Source: Rubrobacteraceae bacterium
Lineage (GTDB): Bacteria; Actinomycetota; Rubrobacteria; Rubrobacterales; Rubrobacteraceae
Length of the DNA: 64,000 bases
Direction of reading: 5' to 3'
Assembly (NCBI GenBank): GCA_030448125.1
Contig: JAUJNO010000001.1
Coordinates: 42,122-106,121, forward strand
Shown in pieces: positions 35,098 through 45,045 of this stretch. The first letter of the stretch is position 1; every line of letters starts with the position of its first letter. The notes beneath the pieces are model-generated. The model was not told where the DNA came from. It did no database searches and saw only the letters and a list, made by a program, of their open reading frames with translations. The position numbers and the translations under genes were made by a program.

Positions 35098-35823
35098 TCA
35101 GAGTGCCCAGACCCGGCCCGGCGTCTCGTTGGGGAGGGAGCTAAGGACCACCTTGCGCACGCCTGCGCGCCAGATCCCGTGCGCGACCACCGAGGCGTTT
35201 GACATGCTCCGGCCTGGCTCGACACCGGCGAGGAGCGCCGTCCGGCGGGCGTTGGGGGGGGTGTTGTGGAGTCCGGCGAGTAGGGACCGGGCGAATGCGC
35301 TGGCGTCGATGGTGTGACCCGGACCAATGCCGGTGAGCTCCGAGAAGACTTCCGGGCGGTGGATACGTTCTTCGTGTACGGGCTCGCCGAGGGCGCGGAT
35401 GCCGCCAACGACGACCACGAGGGTGGCTCCGTGAGGGAGGGGGGGTTCGTGCGCCGCCGTGCCCTTGAGCGGTCGGCGGCGGGAGCCGTCAGCCTCCACG
35501 AGCGTCACGCCGTCCTTCGGGGCGAGGTCCGGGACCCAAGACGGCTCGACGCCGTCCACCCGTTTCTTCGAGAGGATGCCGCTCCCGGCCACGGCGGCGC
35601 CCTGCCCGGCGAGGGTCTCCGCGACCTTCGAGCGCAGCTCTTCTCTGTCTTCGGAGATCAGGACAGGGCCGACCTTTTCGGCCTCGCTCACTAACATCTT
35701 CGTGGTCGAGGTGACGAGGACCGGTACCCCGGCCTCCGCGAGCTCACCGGCTGCCTGGAGGATCGCGCTGGACTTCCCCCCGGCGCCCACAAAGGCGACG
35801 ATATCCCCCTCTACGATGCCCAA
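35098..35823 (-). CDS. yqeC: YqeC-type selenium/molybdenum cofactor accessory protein
   Basis: A 241-residue protein of the YqeC family, thought to help make selenium-dependent molybdenum hydroxylases. It has a P-loop-like VAFVGAGGKSSAI, VLVTSTTKML, DGVTLVEADGSRRRPLKGTAAHEPPLP and VVVVGGIRALGEPVHEERIHRPE. The TTG at 35823 is the latest plausible start. Coding sequence continues upstream with LELYRAL close to a GAGGAG, so the true start may be a CTG there. A xanthine-dehydrogenase-type gene at the far end of the window could be a client; that is inference. Confidence 0.85.
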   Translation of the reverse strand: MGIVEGDIVAFVGAGGKSSAILQAAGELAEAGVPVLVTSTTKMLVSEAEKVGPVLISEDREELRSKVAETLAGQGAAVAGSGILSKKRVDGVEPSWVPDLAPKDGVTLVEADGSRRRPLKGTAAHEPPLPHGATLVVVVGGIRALGEPVHEERIHRPEVFSELTGIGPGHTIDASAFARSLLAGLHNTPPNARRTALLAGVEPGRSMSNASVVAHGIWRAGVRKVVLSSLPNETPGRVWAL

Positions 35824-36053
35824 AGCCCTGTAAAGCTCCAGATCTCCTCCCCACCCCCGACCGAAACGCCTTCGCGCCCGCTTCCGAACGTATACGCGAT
35901 TCGCAACATACAGGTGCCTAATGATACACCAAGAAAGTATACTACAAGTGCCTTATGCTATGTTAGCTTCGAAAGATTATCCGTGGGCGAGCAGGGGTAA
36001 CATATAGTTGCCGGGTTTTCCGGTTTTGGGCTCCGAGAGGAAAGGGGTACCGG

Positions 36054-36500
36054 GTGACGGAGCAGCAGGAACGAGTAGAGAGGTTCTCCAGGGAGCTGAG
36101 TGAGGGTCCTCCAGCCTCGGACCGGAGCATCAAGGAGATACTTGACGCGCTCCGGCCGCAGGTACAGGAGTTGGTCAGCAAGCAGGTCGAGCTGGCCAGG
36201 ACGGAGCTCGTCCCCGTCGGCAGGCAGGCCGGCATCGCCGTGGGTCTGCTGGTGGTAGGGGCCGTTTTCTTGCTCCTTTTTTTGGTGTTCTTCTTCCTGG
36301 CCGGGATGTACGCTATGTGGTCGCTTGGGTTCCCCCTGTGGGTCGCGGCGGGTATAGATGCTGTTATACTTCTGTTGATCGGGGGAGGACTCGCCGGGGC
36401 GGGCGCGGGCAGGTTGCGGACATTGGACCCCAAGCCCCACCGGACGATAGCCGCTCTCCAGCAGAACGTAGAATGGGTGAAGGGGCAGCTTAGACCGTGA
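36054..36500 (+). CDS. Phage holin family / Actinobacteria Holin-X protein
   Basis: A 148-residue protein with an amphipathic N-terminal helix (SIKEILDALRPQVQELVSKQVELARTEL) and two transmembrane helices (about 62-86 and 93-118) of the Holin-X family. In actinobacteria it is usually chromosomal and next to DUF3618, with no phage link. A GTG start follows GAGGAAAGG. The stop overlaps the next start by four bases, so the pair is coupled. Confidence 0.88.
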   Translation: MTEQQERVERFSRELSEGPPASDRSIKEILDALRPQVQELVSKQVELARTELVPVGRQAGIAVGLLVVGAVFLLLFLVFFFLAGMYAMWSLGFPLWVAAGIDAVILLLIGGGLAGAGAGRLRTLDPKPHRTIAALQQNVEWVKGQLRP

Positions 36501-36865
36501 GCGAGACACCGGAGCGCATAGAACGGGAGATGTTCGAGGTCCGGGCCCGCATGGCCCCGGACATGACCGATCTGCGCAAGCACATCGAACCCCAGGTGAT
36601 CGCCGAGCAGGTCAAGCGGACGGTGCGCCAACGCCTCCAGGACGCGGTGGACCGCGTCAAGGCGAACCTCAAGGCCAGGCAGCAGGAGTTGGTCGACTCC
36701 GCCAAGCGCCAACTCTCCCTGGCCCGCGAGGCCGGCGAGAACAGAGACACCGCCCCCCTCACCGACGCCGTGAGGAGCGACCCTCGTCCCCTCATCCTCC
36801 TGGCTATCCTCCTCGCCGTAACCCTCTTGACGGCCCGCAAGATCACCGGCGGCGGTCAGGAGTAG
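36497..36865 (+). CDS. DUF3618 protein
   Basis: A 122-residue protein of the DUF3618 family: ERIEREMFEVRARMAPDMTDLRKHI at the start, a long coiled-coil-like helix, and one C-terminal transmembrane helix (about 98-114). It overlaps the Holin-X gene and is presumably a membrane partner. Function is unknown. Confidence 0.87.
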   Translation: MSETPERIEREMFEVRARMAPDMTDLRKHIEPQVIAEQVKRTVRQRLQDAVDRVKANLKARQQELVDSAKRQLSLAREAGENRDTAPLTDAVRSDPRPLILLAILLAVTLLTARKITGGGQE

Positions 36866-36894
36866 AGCTAGCTACCGACCTTCCGGGGTCTCCC

Positions 36895-38067
36895 ATTCAC
36901 GTCCATTTCCAACCCGTCGGCGGGGCCGCCGGCGACATGACCCTCGCCTCCCTCGCCTCCGCCGGAGCGCCGCTCGCGGAGGTCTCTCGCGCGCTCGAGA
37001 AGCTCGGCGTAGATTTCGAGATAAGCACGGAGACCGTTGAGGTTAGCGGGGTACGGGCGCTCCGCGTAACGGTCGAGCATCCCGAGCAGCACGCCCACCG
37101 CACGTTCGGCGACGTCCGGCGGCTGATCGAGGCCGCCGACCTCCCCCGTAGGAGCGCCGAACGGGCCGTCGCGACCTTCCGGCTCCTGGCCGAAGCAGAG
37201 GGCTCCGTGCATGGCCACGAGCCGGAGGAAGTTGCCTTCCACGAGGTCGGGGCGGTCGACTCGATAGTGGACGTAGTCGGGAGCTGCGTCGCCCTGGAGC
37301 TGCTCGGTGTACAGAGCGTAAGCTGCGGTCCCCTGCCGATGGGTACGGGCACCGTCCCCTCCGCCCACGGTCCCCTTCCGGTACCCGGACCCGCGACGCT
37401 GGAGATCCTCAAAGGTTCGCGGGTGCGCTGGACCGAAGAGCCCAACGAGACGACGACTCCGACCGGCGCGGCCCTCATGGCCAGCCTGACGGGCGGGGCT
37501 TTCACCGAGGCCGCGCCCCCCATGGTGCTACACGCGACCGGCTACGGGGCAGGCAGCTCGACCCTACTTCACACCCCGAACCTCCTGCGGGCCGTGGTCG
37601 GCGAGATAGAAGGTGTGACCGGAGAGGTAGAGCTCCTGGAGGCCAACGTGGACGACGCGCCGGGCGAACTCCTCGGGGCGGCGGCCGAGAAGCTCCTTGC
37701 CTCCGGAGCGCTCGACGCCTGGCTCGAACCAATAGTAATGAAGAAGGGCCGCGGCGCCTACAAGGTCTGCGCCCTCGTCCGCCCCGGCGATCGCGAGAGG
37801 CTCGCCCGACTCCTCATGCGGGAGACCGGGGCTCTAGGTGTACGTCACTACATGGTAGGACGCTCGGTCGCCGAGCGCCGAACCGTCGAGATAGAGCTGC
37901 CGTACGGGGCCTGCAGAGTAAAGGTCGGGAGCCTCGACGGGGAGGACTTCGTCGCTGCCCCGGAGTACACCGACGCCGCCCGTCTCGCCCGGGAGAACGG
38001 GCTTCCTCTTCCCCAGGTCTACTCGGATGCCCGCGCCGCTCTCCGGGAGCAGTGGGGGAAGGGTTAG
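36895..38067 (+). CDS. larC: LarC-type nickel-pincer cofactor cyclometallase
   Basis: LarC inserts nickel in the pincer cofactor of lactate racemase-type enzymes. The N-terminus reads IHVHFQPVGGAAGDMTLASL, the family's conserved start, but the only ATG in frame is at 36937, after that motif. The earliest codon matching the family is an ATT at 36895, so the start is uncertain. Further landmarks are HEVGAVDSIVDVVGS, CGPLPMGTGTVPSAHGPLPVPGPATLEIL, ETTTPTGAALM and LEANVDDAPGELLG. Length (390 residues) is normal. larB, larE and larA are not visible nearby. It lies 30 bases after DUF3618. Confidence 0.88.
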   Translation: MHVHFQPVGGAAGDMTLASLASAGAPLAEVSRALEKLGVDFEISTETVEVSGVRALRVTVEHPEQHAHRTFGDVRRLIEAADLPRRSAERAVATFRLLAEAEGSVHGHEPEEVAFHEVGAVDSIVDVVGSCVALELLGVQSVSCGPLPMGTGTVPSAHGPLPVPGPATLEILKGSRVRWTEEPNETTTPTGAALMASLTGGAFTEAAPPMVLHATGYGAGSSTLLHTPNLLRAVVGEIEGVTGEVELLEANVDDAPGELLGAAAEKLLASGALDAWLEPIVMKKGRGAYKVCALVRPGDRERLARLLMRETGALGVRHYMVGRSVAERRTVEIELPYGACRVKVGSLDGEDFVAAPEYTDAARLARENGLPLPQVYSDARAALREQWGKG

Positions 38068-38088
38068 GACGATACGCCGGTAAGAGGA

Positions 38089-38116
38089 GAGGGCCGGGGG
38101 TAAAACCCCGGCCCTC
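38089..38116. terminator. Terminator between larC and the cold-shock gene
   Basis: A strong hairpin: GAGGGCCGGGG pairs with CCCCGGCCCTC around a short GTAAAA loop. It lies between two convergent genes and probably works in both directions, though neither side has a long T tract. Confidence 0.7.
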
Positions 38117-38158
38117 GTGCTACCGCTTAGGCTACCCGTTCGCTAGACGACGACGTCG

Positions 38159-38362
38159 TTAAACGGGGGTGACGTTCTCCGCCTGCATGCCCTTGTTGCC
38201 GCGGGTCGCCTCGTAGGAGACTTTGGTGCCCTCTTCGAGGGACCTGAACCCGTTGCCGGCTATCCCACTGTAGTGAACGAAGAGGTCTTCGCCGCCTTCA
38301 TCCGGGGAGATAAAGCCGTAGCCCTTCTCGTCGTTGAACCACTTGACCGTTCCTTGGGGCAT
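38159..38362 (-). CDS. Cold-shock protein, CspA family
   Basis: A 67-residue cold-shock domain that binds single-stranded RNA and DNA. RNP1 is KGYGFISP and RNP2 is DLFVHYS, both intact, and the protein ends [13 protein letters not shown]. The ATG at 38362 gives [10 protein letters not shown], the usual start; the upstream in-frame extension is not family-like. Stand-alone gene that converges on larC. It is expected to act as an RNA chaperone. Confidence 0.95.
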   Translation of the reverse strand: MPQGTVKWFNDEKGYGFISPDEGGEDLFVHYSGIAGNGFRSLEEGTKVSYEATRGNKGMQAENVTPV

Positions 38363-38520
38363 ATGTCGGAGCCCGCCTTTCTCTTTCTCTGGGCCGTATC
38401 GACAAAACGCCACCCTAGTCTAACGGGCGGCGCTTGATGACCGTTACCCACCTTCGACTGCGCTCGCAGTATACAGAAACGGCGGCGTCAAGTCATCCAC
38501 TATCCAGGGCGGGGCTAGTC

Positions 38521-39162
38521 TTACTCCGGGAAGTTCGAATCCAGGAGCGCGGCGCAGTTTTCGTACACGGCGACGGCCCCGGCGGCCTTTAGGGCCTCCT
38601 CGTCGTACGCCCCGCCCGAGAGGACGGCGACCGTGCGAACACCGGCCTCTTTGGCGGCCTCGACATCCCAGACGGAGTCGCCGACCGAGACGGTCTCCTC
38701 AGAGGAAGAGCCCGCCCTCTTCAGGGCCTCCTCGAAGATGTCGGGGGCGGGCTTCGACTCCTCGACGTCGCTCGAGTTGACGACGCCGCTGATCTTGTCT
38801 TCGGCCTCGAGGAGTTGCATGTGGTGCTCGAGCTCCTCCGGCTTGGCGCTGGTGACGAGCCAGACGTCGTAGCCCCGTTCGACCAGCGAGGCTATGAGCT
38901 CCTTCGCTCCGGGGAGCGGGAAGCCATGCTCCTGGGTCTCGCCGTAGATCTCGCCATGCAGCTCGTTGACCTTCTCGGCGGCTTCCCCGTCCTCGACGAA
39001 CTCTTGTATGAGCAGATCGGAGCCTTTGCCGACCTGCTTGTGGATCTCCACTCGCGGCACTCGCTGCCCCACCTCTTCGAACGCCCGCGCCCACGCCTCA
39101 GTGTGCAGGTAGTTCGTGTCCATCAGCGTACCGTCCACGTCGAGCACCACGACCTTCGCCAC
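38521..39162 (-). CDS. HAD-family hydrolase (phosphatase)
   Basis: A 213-residue haloacid dehalogenase-type phosphatase. Motif I is VVLDVDGTLMDTNYLH with the nucleophilic Asp, motif II VTSAKPEEL, motif III KPAPDIFEEAL, motif IV VGDSVWDVEAA. A helical cap lies between I and II. The substrate is unknown, though phosphoglycolate-like molecules are common for this subtype. GTG at 39162 follows GAGGAGG. It is divergent from the YgfZ gene, with only 48 bases between, so both promoters are in that short space. Confidence 0.9.
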   Translation of the reverse strand: MAKVVVLDVDGTLMDTNYLHTEAWARAFEEVGQRVPRVEIHKQVGKGSDLLIQEFVEDGEAAEKVNELHGEIYGETQEHGFPLPGAKELIASLVERGYDVWLVTSAKPEELEHHMQLLEAEDKISGVVNSSDVEESKPAPDIFEEALKRAGSSSEETVSVGDSVWDVEAAKEAGVRTVAVLSGGAYDEEALKAAGAVAVYENCAALLDSNFPE

Positions 39163-39210
39163 CTTGTCTGCCTCCTCATGGCTTAGAATATGTATATGGA
39201 GGATACCCAC

Positions 39211-40212
39211 ATGGAAGAGCTTGAGAACATGCCGCCGCAAACGCCTCACGAACGCGGCGCGGCGGAGGATACCCACCACGGCAGCCCCACCGGGCACGAA
39301 GCACTCAAAGACGAGGCGGCCCTCGTGAACCGCTTCAACAGGCTCGTGCTCCGGCTCACCGGCAAAGACCCTATAGGAATGCTGAACGCCATACTCACTA
39401 ACGAGGTGCCGAAGGAGCAGAGCCTTGGCGCCTACGCCGCGCTCCTGAACCCGAAGGGACGCATCCAGACCGACCTGCGCGTCTTGAGAAGCGGCGAGGA
39501 AGTCTTCGTCGACGCCGAGCCCGAAGGAGCCGGGGCGGCCCGCGAGATCCTGGACCGCTACGCTCCCTTCTCCCGCGTCAAGATCGAAGACCTCTCCGTA
39601 AGAGACGAGCCCTGGGGCATCCTCGGTCTCTACGGTCCTCGCGCCGCGGAGCTACTAGGCGGCCTACGGCTCACCGAGCACGAGACCACCCGGATCGAGG
39701 CCGGCGACGCAACCCTGCTCGCCGCCGGCGTCGCCGTGCCCGTGCCCGGCTTCGACCTCCTGGGCCCTGCCGGCGCCCTGAACGCCGCGAGAGAGCACCT
39801 AACCCAGGCCGGAGCCAGGCTAATCGACTTCGACGCCTACGAGACGGCCCGCGTGGAGGCGGGCGTACCACGGTTCGGCGCGGACATTACCCCGGAGAAC
39901 TTCCCCGCCGAAGCCGGTATCCTCGAACGCGCCGTGAGCTTCGGGAAAGGCTGCTATCCCGGCCAGGAGACCGTCGCAAGGATGCACTACCGCGGCCACC
40001 CGAACCGTACCCTCCACCGTCTCGTCGTCGACGGGCCGCCCCCTCCTCCGGATACCCCTATCGTCCAGGACGGGAAGCAGGTCGGCAGGATCACCAGCGT
40101 CGCCCCCCTGCCCGTGAGCGGCGCTAACCTGGCTCTCGGCTACCTCTCCCGCAACACGAGGAAGGACGCCCCACTCTCCGCCGGAGAAGCCGCCGTCCGC
40201 CTAGCACCATAG
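39211..40212 (+). CDS. YgfZ/GcvT-like folate-binding protein
   Basis: A 333-residue protein of the YgfZ/IBA57 group, which uses folate to support [4Fe-4S] cluster assembly or repair. The signature GKGCYPGQETVARMHYRGHPNR is intact with its cysteine. DPIGMLNAILTNEVPK, LNPKGRIQTDLRV and VEAGVPRFGADITPENFPAEAG complete the aminomethyltransferase fold. ATG at 39211 is seven bases behind ATGGAGGA; two upstream ATGs at 39190 and 39196 are less likely. It is upstream of the SUF genes, a sensible association. Confidence 0.9.
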   Translation: MEELENMPPQTPHERGAAEDTHHGSPTGHEALKDEAALVNRFNRLVLRLTGKDPIGMLNAILTNEVPKEQSLGAYAALLNPKGRIQTDLRVLRSGEEVFVDAEPEGAGAAREILDRYAPFSRVKIEDLSVRDEPWGILGLYGPRAAELLGGLRLTEHETTRIEAGDATLLAAGVAVPVPGFDLLGPAGALNAAREHLTQAGARLIDFDAYETARVEAGVPRFGADITPENFPAEAGILERAVSFGKGCYPGQETVARMHYRGHPNRTLHRLVVDGPPPPPDTPIVQDGKQVGRITSVAPLPVSGANLALGYLSRNTRKDAPLSAGEAAVRLAP

Positions 40213-40477
40213 ACGCTTATCGGGAACAATTCTCGATAACTCGCCAATCTATGCCGCGAGGATGTTACAAGTGGCCTCGTTCGTAAACCCTTTGGGAATG
40301 GCTCTCAGTTAGGCATCGTTGCCGATAAATCAGCACGGAAAACCGCGCGAAAATGCCGGATTTCGGCGATTTTAGTATGAGTTCCTGTTTTTATTTTTCT
40401 GTGCCGGGCGGGGGGTTTGTGCTATTATTGAGCCAGATCAGAGTAGCAAAGTTTTGTAGAACAACGGTAGGGGTTCG

Positions 40478-41350
<873 letters not shown>

Positions 41351-42697
41351 ATCCGGAGATCGTCGCCATGATCTCCAAGCACAAGAACGAGCCCGAGTGG
41401 ATGCTGGAGTACCGCTTGAAGGCGCTCGAGTCGTTCTTCGAGAAGCCGACCCCGCAGTGGGGCGGCAACCTGAACGATCTCGACTTCGATGAGATCTACT
41501 ACTACATCCGGCCGATGGAGAACCAGGGCCGCACCTGGGACGACGTGCCGGACGATATCAAGAACACGTTCGAGAAGCTGGGTATCCCGCAGGCCGAGCG
41601 CGAGTCGCTCGCGGGCGTCGGGGCGCAGTACGAGTCCGAGGTCGTCTACCACTCGCTGAAGGAGGAGTGGGATAACGCCGGTGTCGTATTCATGGATATG
41701 GACTCGGGGCTCCGCGAGCACGAGGACATCGTGCGCGAGTACTTCGGCACCATCATCCCGGCGGACGACAACAAGTTCTCGGCGTTGAACAGCGCGGTCT
41801 GGTCGGGCGGCTCGTTCGTGTACGTCCCGCCGGGGGTTCACATTGACATACCTCTGCAGGCGTACTTCCGCATCAACGCGGAGAACATGGGCCAGTTCGA
41901 ACGGACGCTCATCATCGCCGACGAGGGCTCCTACGTTCACTACATCGAGGGCTGCACGGCTCCCACGTACACCACGAACTCGCTCCACTCGGCGGTCGTG
42001 GAGTTGATCGCCAAGCCGAACGCGCGGATACGGTACTCGACCATCCAGAACTGGTCGCACAATACCTACAACCTGGTGACCAAGCGGGCCGTGGCCCAGG
42101 AAAACGCCACGGTAGAGTGGGTGGACGGGAACCTCGGTTCCAAGCTCACGATGAAGTACCCGGCGGTCTACCTCACGGGTGAGGGCGCTCGCGGTGAGGT
42201 TCTCTCGGTCGCTTATGCCGGTGACGGGCAGCACCAGGACGCGGGCGGCAAGATCGTCCACGCCGCCCCGAACACTTCCTCGCTCATCACCTCGAAGTCC
42301 ATCTCCAGGGGGACCGGGCGTTCGACGTACCGCGGTCTCTTGAAGGTTCACGAGGGTGCGGTCAACTCCAAGAGCCGGGTGGAGTGCGACGCGCTCCTCC
42401 TCGACGAGAACGCGCGGACGGACACGTACCCGTACATCGAGATCGAGGAGAAGAAGGTCAACACCGAGCACGAGGCGACCGTCTCGAAGGTCGGGGAGGA
42501 CCAGCTCTTCTACCTGATGAGCCGCGGGCTCTCCGAGGAAGAGGCGATGGCGATGGTGGTCAACGGCTTTATCGAGCCGATCGCCAAGGAGTTGCCGCTG
42601 GAGTATGCTATCGAGCTGAACCGCCTGATCCAGCTGGAGATGGAAGGCTCGGTCGGCTAGGTTCCGAAGAATTTGTAGAACGCGGAGCAGTTTGGTG

Positions 42698-42731
42698 GGG
42701 CGGGCTCTCTCGTAGAGTCCGCCCTTTTTTT
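42698..42731 (+). terminator. Intrinsic terminator between sufB and sufD
   Basis: GGGCGG-G-CTCT pairs with AGAG-T-CCGCCC and is followed by seven T. It is one of the best terminators in the window and lies inside the SUF operon, 24 bases before the sufD start, so it may lower expression of sufD and downstream genes. Confidence 0.85.
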
Positions 42732-42754
42732 GGGAGAAGCGAAAGGCGAGTCAT

Positions 42755-44116
42755 ATGCAGCAGAAGGAAGTACCGAAGGTCCTTACAAGCAAGGGTATAA
42801 GCGCCGAGGTCGTCGAGGCGCTCAGCGGGTTCAAGGGCGAACCAGACTGGCTCATGGAGAAGCGCCTCCATGCGTGGCGCACGTTCGAGAACACGCCGAT
42901 GCCAACCTTGAGGGACGAGGCGTGGCGCTACACGGACATCTCGGACGTGAGGATTGAGGACTTCGCGCCGTACGCCCCGAGCCCGGACGTGACGAGCGAG
43001 GGGGATCTCCCGGAGGCCGTCCAGACGCTCATAAGGGAGGGCGAGGAGAACTCCGCCCTCATCGTCCAGCACAACTCCGAGACGGCCTACTCCAGGGTAG
43101 ACGAGGAGCTTACGCGCAGGGGCGTCGTCTTCACCGACCTGCACACCGCGCTCGAGGAGCACGAGGACCTCATCAGGGAGCATCTCTTCGGCCTCGTGCC
43201 CGAGGACTACGACAAGTTCGCGGCTTTAAGTGCGGCGGCGTTCTCCGGCGGATCATTCCTGTACGTGCCGCGCGGGGTGGACGTGGAGGTGCCGATCCAG
43301 AGCTACAGGTGGCTCGACGTGATCGGCTCGATCATGCCGCGCACCCTCATCGTCGTCGAGGAGGGCGCGAGCGTGACGTACATAGACGAGTACGCCTCCG
43401 CCGACGGGGAGGATCCGGCGTTCAGCAACGGGGCGATTGAACTCTATGTGGGGCAGGGTGCGAACCTGCGCTACGTCTCGTTGCAGAACTGGGAGCGCAA
43501 CGTGTTGCACTTCAACACCATCCGCAGCTCCACCGGGAAGGACGCCACGATCAGCAGCCTCGTCGTCTCGCTTGGCTCCCAGCTCAGCCGCACGAACGTC
43601 GAGGCCGGCCTGACCGGCGCCGGGAGCGACTCGGAGATGTTCGGGCTATACTTCGCCGACTCCAACCAGGTCCTCGACCACCACACGTTACAGGACCACA
43701 TAGCGCCAAACGCCCACTCGAACTTGTTGTATAAGGGCGCTCTGAGGGACGAGTCGCTCACGGTATTCTCCGGCTTGATCCGGGTCGAGCCCGGGGCGCA
43801 GAAGACCGACGCTTACCAGACCAACCGCAACGTCATCCTCGGCACCGACGAGGCGATGGCCGTGAGTTTGCCGAATTTGGAGATCATGGCCGACGACGTG
43901 AAGTGCTCCCACGGCTCGACCACGGGGCAGGTTGACGAGTCGGATCTCTTCTACCTCATGAGCCGCGGGATACCACGCAATGAGGCCGAGAAGCTCGTCG
44001 TCTTCGGCTTCTTCGGTGAGGTAACGAGCCGCGTCCCCCTGCGGGGCCTCAAGGAGAAGCTGGATCGGGCGATAGAGGGCAAGATCGGCATGGGCTTCGA
44101 GGAGCGGGTGGCCTAA
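42755..44116 (+). CDS. sufD: Fe-S cluster assembly protein SufD
   Basis: A 453-residue SufD homologue, the partner of SufB in the SufBCD complex. It begins QQKEVPKVLTSKGISAEVVEAL, has the aromatic TLRDEAWRYTDISDVRIEDF segment typical of SufD, GGSFLYVPRGVDVEVPIQSY, a parallel beta-helix core, and VLDHHTLQDHIAPNAHSNLLYKG with conserved histidines. It ends [24 protein letters not shown] weak AAGGCGAG lies before the ATG. It follows sufB across an intrinsic terminator and is followed 4 bases later by a Rieske ferredoxin gene. Confidence 0.95.
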   Translation: MQQKEVPKVLTSKGISAEVVEALSGFKGEPDWLMEKRLHAWRTFENTPMPTLRDEAWRYTDISDVRIEDFAPYAPSPDVTSEGDLPEAVQTLIREGEENSALIVQHNSETAYSRVDEELTRRGVVFTDLHTALEEHEDLIREHLFGLVPEDYDKFAALSAAAFSGGSFLYVPRGVDVEVPIQSYRWLDVIGSIMPRTLIVVEEGASVTYIDEYASADGEDPAFSNGAIELYVGQGANLRYVSLQNWERNVLHFNTIRSSTGKDATISSLVVSLGSQLSRTNVEAGLTGAGSDSEMFGLYFADSNQVLDHHTLQDHIAPNAHSNLLYKGALRDESLTVFSGLIRVEPGAQKTDAYQTNRNVILGTDEAMAVSLPNLEIMADDVKCSHGSTTGQVDESDLFYLMSRGIPRNEAEKLVVFGFFGEVTSRVPLRGLKEKLDRAIEGKIGMGFEERVA

Positions 44117-44120
44117 AGAT

Positions 44121-44477
44121 ATGGCCGAGTTCCACAAGATGGCGAAGGCCGACGAGGTCGCCCCCGGCGAGGTGAAGCAGTACCAGGTCGAGGGGCGGCC
44201 GGTGGCTCTTTGCAACGTTGAGGGCGAGCTCTACGCCATTGAAGATGTCTGCACCCACCAGTTCGCGTATCTCAGCGAGGGTGGGCTGGAGGGGGAGCAG
44301 ATCAAATGTCCCCTCCACGGTGCGAAGTTCGACGTAAAGACCGGGGATGCCAAAAGCCTCCCCGCCGTCAAAGCCGTCCCCACACACGAACTGAAGGTCG
44401 AGGACGGGCACGTCTACGTCGCGCTCAACCCGAAGCGGGTGAAGATCGGGGGCGGCCGGGGCCGTCGGAGGCGGTAG
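44121..44477 (+). CDS. Rieske-type non-heme ferredoxin
   Basis: A 118-residue ferredoxin with a Rieske [2Fe-2S] domain. The cluster ligands are in CTHQFAYLS (Cys and His) and CPLHGAKFD (Cys and His), about residues 38-40 and 57-60. The fold is that of dioxygenase ferredoxin subunits such as HcaC. It probably passes electrons to or from Fe-S assembly; in SUF operons of actinobacteria a gene of this type commonly follows sufD. It ends with an Arg-rich tail. It overlaps nothing and is 4 bases after sufD. Confidence 0.93.
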   Translation: MAEFHKMAKADEVAPGEVKQYQVEGRPVALCNVEGELYAIEDVCTHQFAYLSEGGLEGEQIKCPLHGAKFDVKTGDAKSLPAVKAVPTHELKVEDGHVYVALNPKRVKIGGGRGRRRR

Positions 44478-44485
44478 GAGAACCC

Positions 44486-44983
44486 ATGCTACTCGAAGGA
44501 TCTTGCCACTGCAAAGCGGTAAAGTTCAGGGTGGATTCGCCGTCACCGTACCCGTACTTGATCTGCTACTGCACCATCTGCCGCAAGACGGCGGGCGGTG
44601 GAGGCTATGCCATAAACCTCGGCGCCCTCTCAGAGACCCTGGAGGTCGAGGGTGAGGAGAACATCTCCGTTTACCAGGCCCGGATGTGGGACCATGAGGG
44701 CGCCGATGGCGTGGAGATCAGCCCGGGAGAGCGCAGCTTTTGCAAACTCTGTGCTAGCGCGCTGTGGGTCTATGACCCCCGCTGGCCCGATCTCGTCCAT
44801 CCTTTCGCCTCGGCGGTAGACACCCCGCTCCCCAAACCCCCGGAGTACGTCCGCATGATGTTGAACTACGCGGCTCCCTGGGGCGAAATTCCCCGCGACA
44901 CCAGCGAGCGGCACTTTCCCGAATACCCGGACGAATCTCTGGAAGACTGGCACCGGCGACACGGTTTGTACGATGAACCATAG
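44486..44983 (+). CDS. GFA-family zinc protein (glutathione-dependent formaldehyde-activating-like)
   Basis: A 165-residue protein of the GFA/CENP-V fold. Zinc cysteines are in GSCHCKAVKF, ICYCTICRKTAGG and FCKLCASALW. GFA proteins bind small thiols or aldehydes. Most members have no confirmed activity, so a formaldehyde role is a guess. ATG at 44486 is behind TAGGAG, 8 bases after the Rieske gene stop, so it probably belongs to the end of the SUF transcript. It is an unusual companion for SUF. Confidence 0.88.
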   Translation: MLLEGSCHCKAVKFRVDSPSPYPYLICYCTICRKTAGGGGYAINLGALSETLEVEGEENISVYQARMWDHEGADGVEISPGERSFCKLCASALWVYDPRWPDLVHPFASAVDTPLPKPPEYVRMMLNYAAPWGEIPRDTSERHFPEYPDESLEDWHRRHGLYDEP

Positions 44984-45045
44984 GGAAGGCGGCGTACCTA
45001 CCGGCGTGCCTACCTTTCAGCGTTGCTAATACAAAAGGAGTCGAA

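Noticed and set aside
36054..36865. Prophage remnant because of the holin-family gene
   Set aside because: Holin-X next to DUF3618 is a common chromosomal pair in actinobacteria, and no other phage gene is present.
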